A stretch of DNA of 64,000 nucleotides from Circinella minor (Eukaryota > Mucoromycota > Mucoromycetes > Mucorales > Lichtheimiaceae): positions 1 through 64,000 of the forward strand of contig JAEPRB010000204.1 in NCBI GenBank assembly GCA_016758965.1, given 5' to 3'. Shown here in pieces: positions 61,189 to 64,000 of this stretch (positions are counted from its first letter, which is position 1; each line of letters begins with the position of its first letter). A program made the translations under genes and the position numbers. Under the pieces are notes generated by a model, which was given only the letters and a program-made list of their open reading frames with translations, ran no database searches and was not told the origin of the DNA.

Positions 61189-63402
61189 ATAAACTATTCG
61201 TATGTCCACATCATTGTTCATAGAATTCAAAAGAGTCAAGAAAGGAAAGGGCAACACTACGTTGAGGAAACGAAACCAATACTTATATTGGTCTTGCACG
61301 AGAGATTAAATACCGAGAGAACAAAAAAGAATAGATATTATGACAATATCAAAAATTTTGAAAGTTTACACTGTCTAATATGACTAAAAAGTAATTTGAG
61401 GAATTTTAAAGAATGGTAAATCCTATAGGTAAAGTTAAATGCCATCAGGAAGGGATAATATGATTTTTAAGCATTAAAAAAAAAAAAAAAAGATCCGCTG
61501 ATTTAATATTTCTAAAAAAGATATAATTCTTTAATATGTCAGTTTGCTAATATAAAATGCTATATATTTTGCTTTTGCTCAGCGGGTAATTAATTATATA
61601 TGATGCAGCAAATAAATTGAAAACGTTAGGTTCTCCCAATACAGCTTTTTTTTTTTTATTAAAAAATCTTCTGATATATTAAAAAAAATCAAGCTTATGC
61701 TACTTGTGCTACATAGAGTTATCCATGGAAAGCTATTTCGATTTTAGTCGTATTCATGTTGTACAAAAGAAAACATTTGCTAACTAACTTAATCTTTGAA
61801 ATACTATAACCATTGTAATGGTACTATATACATGAGACCATTAAAAAGCCGTTCATTGATACGACAGGCAAAAAGAAAAAAAGAATATTCTTCAAATAAG
61901 TAGCAATTTTTTTTTTATCATTTTCTTTAATAATAGATATTGTTGCCTCTGTAGGATCAATTGGAGAAAAAAAAGTTTAATGCGCAGTGTTCATTCGCAA
62001 ATACAATATAAATTCATCATAGGCAAACAATTTAATTTGTTCTGGTTCAAAAGGACTGAGACACTTGATAAAATACTGATTTTATGGTAACTTGTGGGTT
62101 ATATATTCGCGGAGAAATTGACGAATCAAACAACTTTTTTGTTTATACTCTATTTGTAAAATCAAAAAAAGTATCTTTATTATTATGAACAAAAACGAAA
62201 GTTCAAAATAAAAATAAAAATAGGGAGCATAAAAAAAAATTAACAAAAGGAGTGAAAGAATACTAAACTTTTGACGTGTAACTTAAAAAAAAAGTACAGA
62301 GGGTGTGAAAAAAAAACGAGAGAGAGAGGAGGAATGATTAGCTTATCATAATAAATAACTGTTTTTGATAAAATAAAATAAAAATATACAAATCCTGGTA
62401 AAATAGAAAACCACTTTATTTAGTAAAAAAAAAACGGATATACTGCAAGACAAAAAGAACGTGTTATTGTGAGAAACAAACATGGTGAGTTGATTTTATT
62501 TTTCGATGCCTTCTTTTGTTTCTGGAACACAAAATAAAACTAACCGAAGTCAGCTATTATATATTTTAGACTAGTTAGAAGGCATATACAATCATATATC
62601 ATTTACTTTCTGGTATATCTTTTTCGTCTTAATATTATTAATGTGTATTCGAAACTGAAAAGTTATAAATGATCTTGTTTGGAGTTTTCATATTGAAAAT
62701 TACGTGCGTTCGTTTTCATAGTAACTATATTGTAGCAAACAAAGATTGTATTTATGAGCAAGGCAAATTGGCAAAAAAAAGCCGGAGTTCGCTTGTACCA
62801 GCTGAGACAAAAACCTTTTCACGACAATAGAAAACTTGGAAAAATTAAACTTAAAAGGAGATGAGAACGTTTATTAAATTGCCCAAAGATAGTGTAAAAA
62901 AAATCTTCACTATTACATTCATTTTCGCTAAACGCTAAAAGAAATAATAATAATAAATCGAGTTTATCATTTTTTATGATTATTAAAAGACAGGGTTAAA
63001 AGTTCAAAATCGCCAAGAGACTACGTTTCAAAAATATGACCATGGTTCTTCATCAGCTATACAGATAATGATATTTAGGAGAAATGAAAAACGGATCAAA
63101 TACAGGAGAATAAAGAAGAAGAAGAAAGAAGTAATAAAAAACTTGTTGTGTATTCTCTTTCTGTACAACGATATCACGCTAAGGAACAGTAAGATGATAC
63201 ACACACGCACACAAATTTATATATAAAGTCACTCGTGTTTTTTACATTTCCTCTTTTTCGCATAACATCCTATCTTTTTCTTTTCTCTTCAACGAAATAA
63301 TTCCATATTCCCATTACATTCCTTTATTTTTATATACTCATTACCCCCTTTATCTTATTTTTTTCTATTTGATACAACTACAATAACCTTTCAACTGCAA
63401 CA
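61189..63402. other. AT-rich intergenic region and promoter of the secreted-protein gene
   Basis: No gene seen up to about 63200. A TATA-like 'tttatatataaag' lies at 63217-63229, about 175 bp before the start of the secreted-protein gene, followed by a long C/T-rich stretch up to the ATG, as expected for a strong fungal core promoter. Confidence 0.5.
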
Positions 63403-63729
63403 ATGATGAAAACAATTTCCACAACATTAATGACATACATCTTCTTTCTGATATTTATCATCAACATTCATATATCGTTTGGATATGAATTATCTAATTC
63501 TGGACTTTGTGCCATTGAAGGTGACTCGACAGATTGTGCGCAAGCATGCTCAATACTCGATGAAGGTCAAAGTGGCGTTTGTATTTATGATAGCTGTTTT
63601 TGTGCTGATGTTGATATGACAAGTTGCTATGGCGATGACGACCATGAAGCCTGCGACTCCGTTTGTGAAGATATGTCTTCCAGCCTTATTGGATTCTGTA
63701 TGAACGGCCAATGTAGTTGTCTTTCTTAA
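63403..63729 (+). CDS. Secreted double CS-alpha-beta (defensin-like) cysteine-rich protein
   Basis: Intronless, 108 aa. A hydrophobic N-terminal segment (TYIFFLIFIINIHISFG, about residues 11-27) is a clear signal peptide. The mature part has twelve Cys in two exact repeats of the spacing C-x8-C-x3-C-x10-C-x4-C-x1-C: Cys 36, 45, 49, 60, 65, 67 and Cys 75, 84, 88, 99, 104, 106. The CxxxC plus CxC pair is the signature of the cysteine-stabilised alpha-beta fold of defensin-like peptides. Unlike typical cationic defensins, both repeats are rich in Asp and Glu and almost devoid of Lys/Arg, so a membrane-lysing role is not obvious. It could be a secreted antimicrobial-like, effector-like or cell-wall protein; function is not shown by the sequence. 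A TATA-like element and C/T-rich leader lie upstream. Confidence 0.85.
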   Translation: MMKTISTTLMTYIFFLIFIINIHISFGYELSNSGLCAIEGDSTDCAQACSILDEGQSGVCIYDSCFCADVDMTSCYGDDDHEACDSVCEDMSSSLIGFCMNGQCSCLS

Positions 63730-64000
63730 TCATTTTTTTTTTTACTATCCGTTATTACTAAATTGTTTTGGTCATCCTCTCCCTCATACAACACACACGC
63801 AGACAGATGCTTCTTTCTTTCCAAAAAAAAAATTCGTTCACCATTATTTATGACAAGCGAAAAAGAAACCCATCTCTCCAACAATTTTAATTATTGATTT
63901 ACCAAACTCATCATATACCGATACCATCCATCTCATACACCTTTCTTTCCCACCATAACAGCAGCAACATTATGTAAATAGTAACTTATTCTTTTGTTTT
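63730..64000. other. 3' flank of the secreted-protein gene
   Basis: C/T- and A/C-rich DNA to the end of the window; no further gene begins here that I can see. Confidence 0.5.

Overview
The window reads as nuclear DNA of a filamentous fungus, most probably a Mucoromycota (Mucorales-type) species. Genes are small, with short GT-AG introns (about 65-160 bp) rich in poly-A, poly-T and TA runs. Intergenic DNA is very AT-rich. LEU1 is a fused LeuC-LeuD isopropylmalate isomerase as in fungi. Protein families and relics have a Mucoralean flavour. I saw no rRNA, tRNA, CRISPR array or prokaryotic feature. Exon models were built by hand; every spliced model I give as intact sums to a multiple of three.

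Layout. 1-5.1 kb: AT-rich, no gene. 5.1-20.0 kb: four tandem same-strand SAM-dependent methyltransferase genes (5125-6527, 13852-15234, 16578-17910, 18578-20043) with identical five-exon structure. The first is separated from the rest by 7 kb of decayed elements: a broken gene with a PD-(D/E)XK-like signature (8.2-9.85 kb) and a truncated Tc1-type transposase (10.6-11.04 kb). 20-24 kb: AT-rich. 23946-24944: a C2 / coiled-coil / His-repeat / chitin-binding-module protein. 25.6-27.7 kb: a MITE-like element abutting the remains of a multi-exon gene. 28261-30531 (minus): LEU1, with a TGACTCA site upstream. 33320-33586 (minus): tiny Cys-rich protein. 33.6-39.1 kb: AT-rich. 39.1-41.4 kb: decayed Fanzor (eukaryotic TnpB-like) gene. 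41.65-42.57 kb: a MITE with a second inverted-repeat element nested inside it.

42965-45204 (minus): six-exon, apparently intact gene for a mitochondrial-looking aconitase relative that has lost the iron-sulphur cysteines, the other catalytic motifs I could check, and the C-terminal swivel domain. 47.1-48.7 kb: single-pass membrane glycoprotein with an ambiguous 5' end. 49968-52257: Ent3/epsinR-like ENTH adaptor. Then three minus-strand genes: a homeodomain protein (53111-54250), an aldo-keto reductase (54754-56174) and a WD40 + inositol-polyphosphate 5-phosphatase (56559-59827). 59.8-63.4 kb holds one small decayed coding relic. 63403-63729 encodes a small secreted protein with two repeats of a six-cysteine CS-alpha-beta (defensin-like) pattern.

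The strongest candidates for something new are the catalytically dead aconitase-like protein, the Fanzor relic beside nested MITEs, the acidic double CS-alpha-beta secreted protein, and the C2-plus-chitin-binding architecture. The housekeeping genes (LEU1, ENTH adaptor, reductase, phosphatase) are functionally unrelated; I see no operon-like pathway cluster, only the methyltransferase tandem array.
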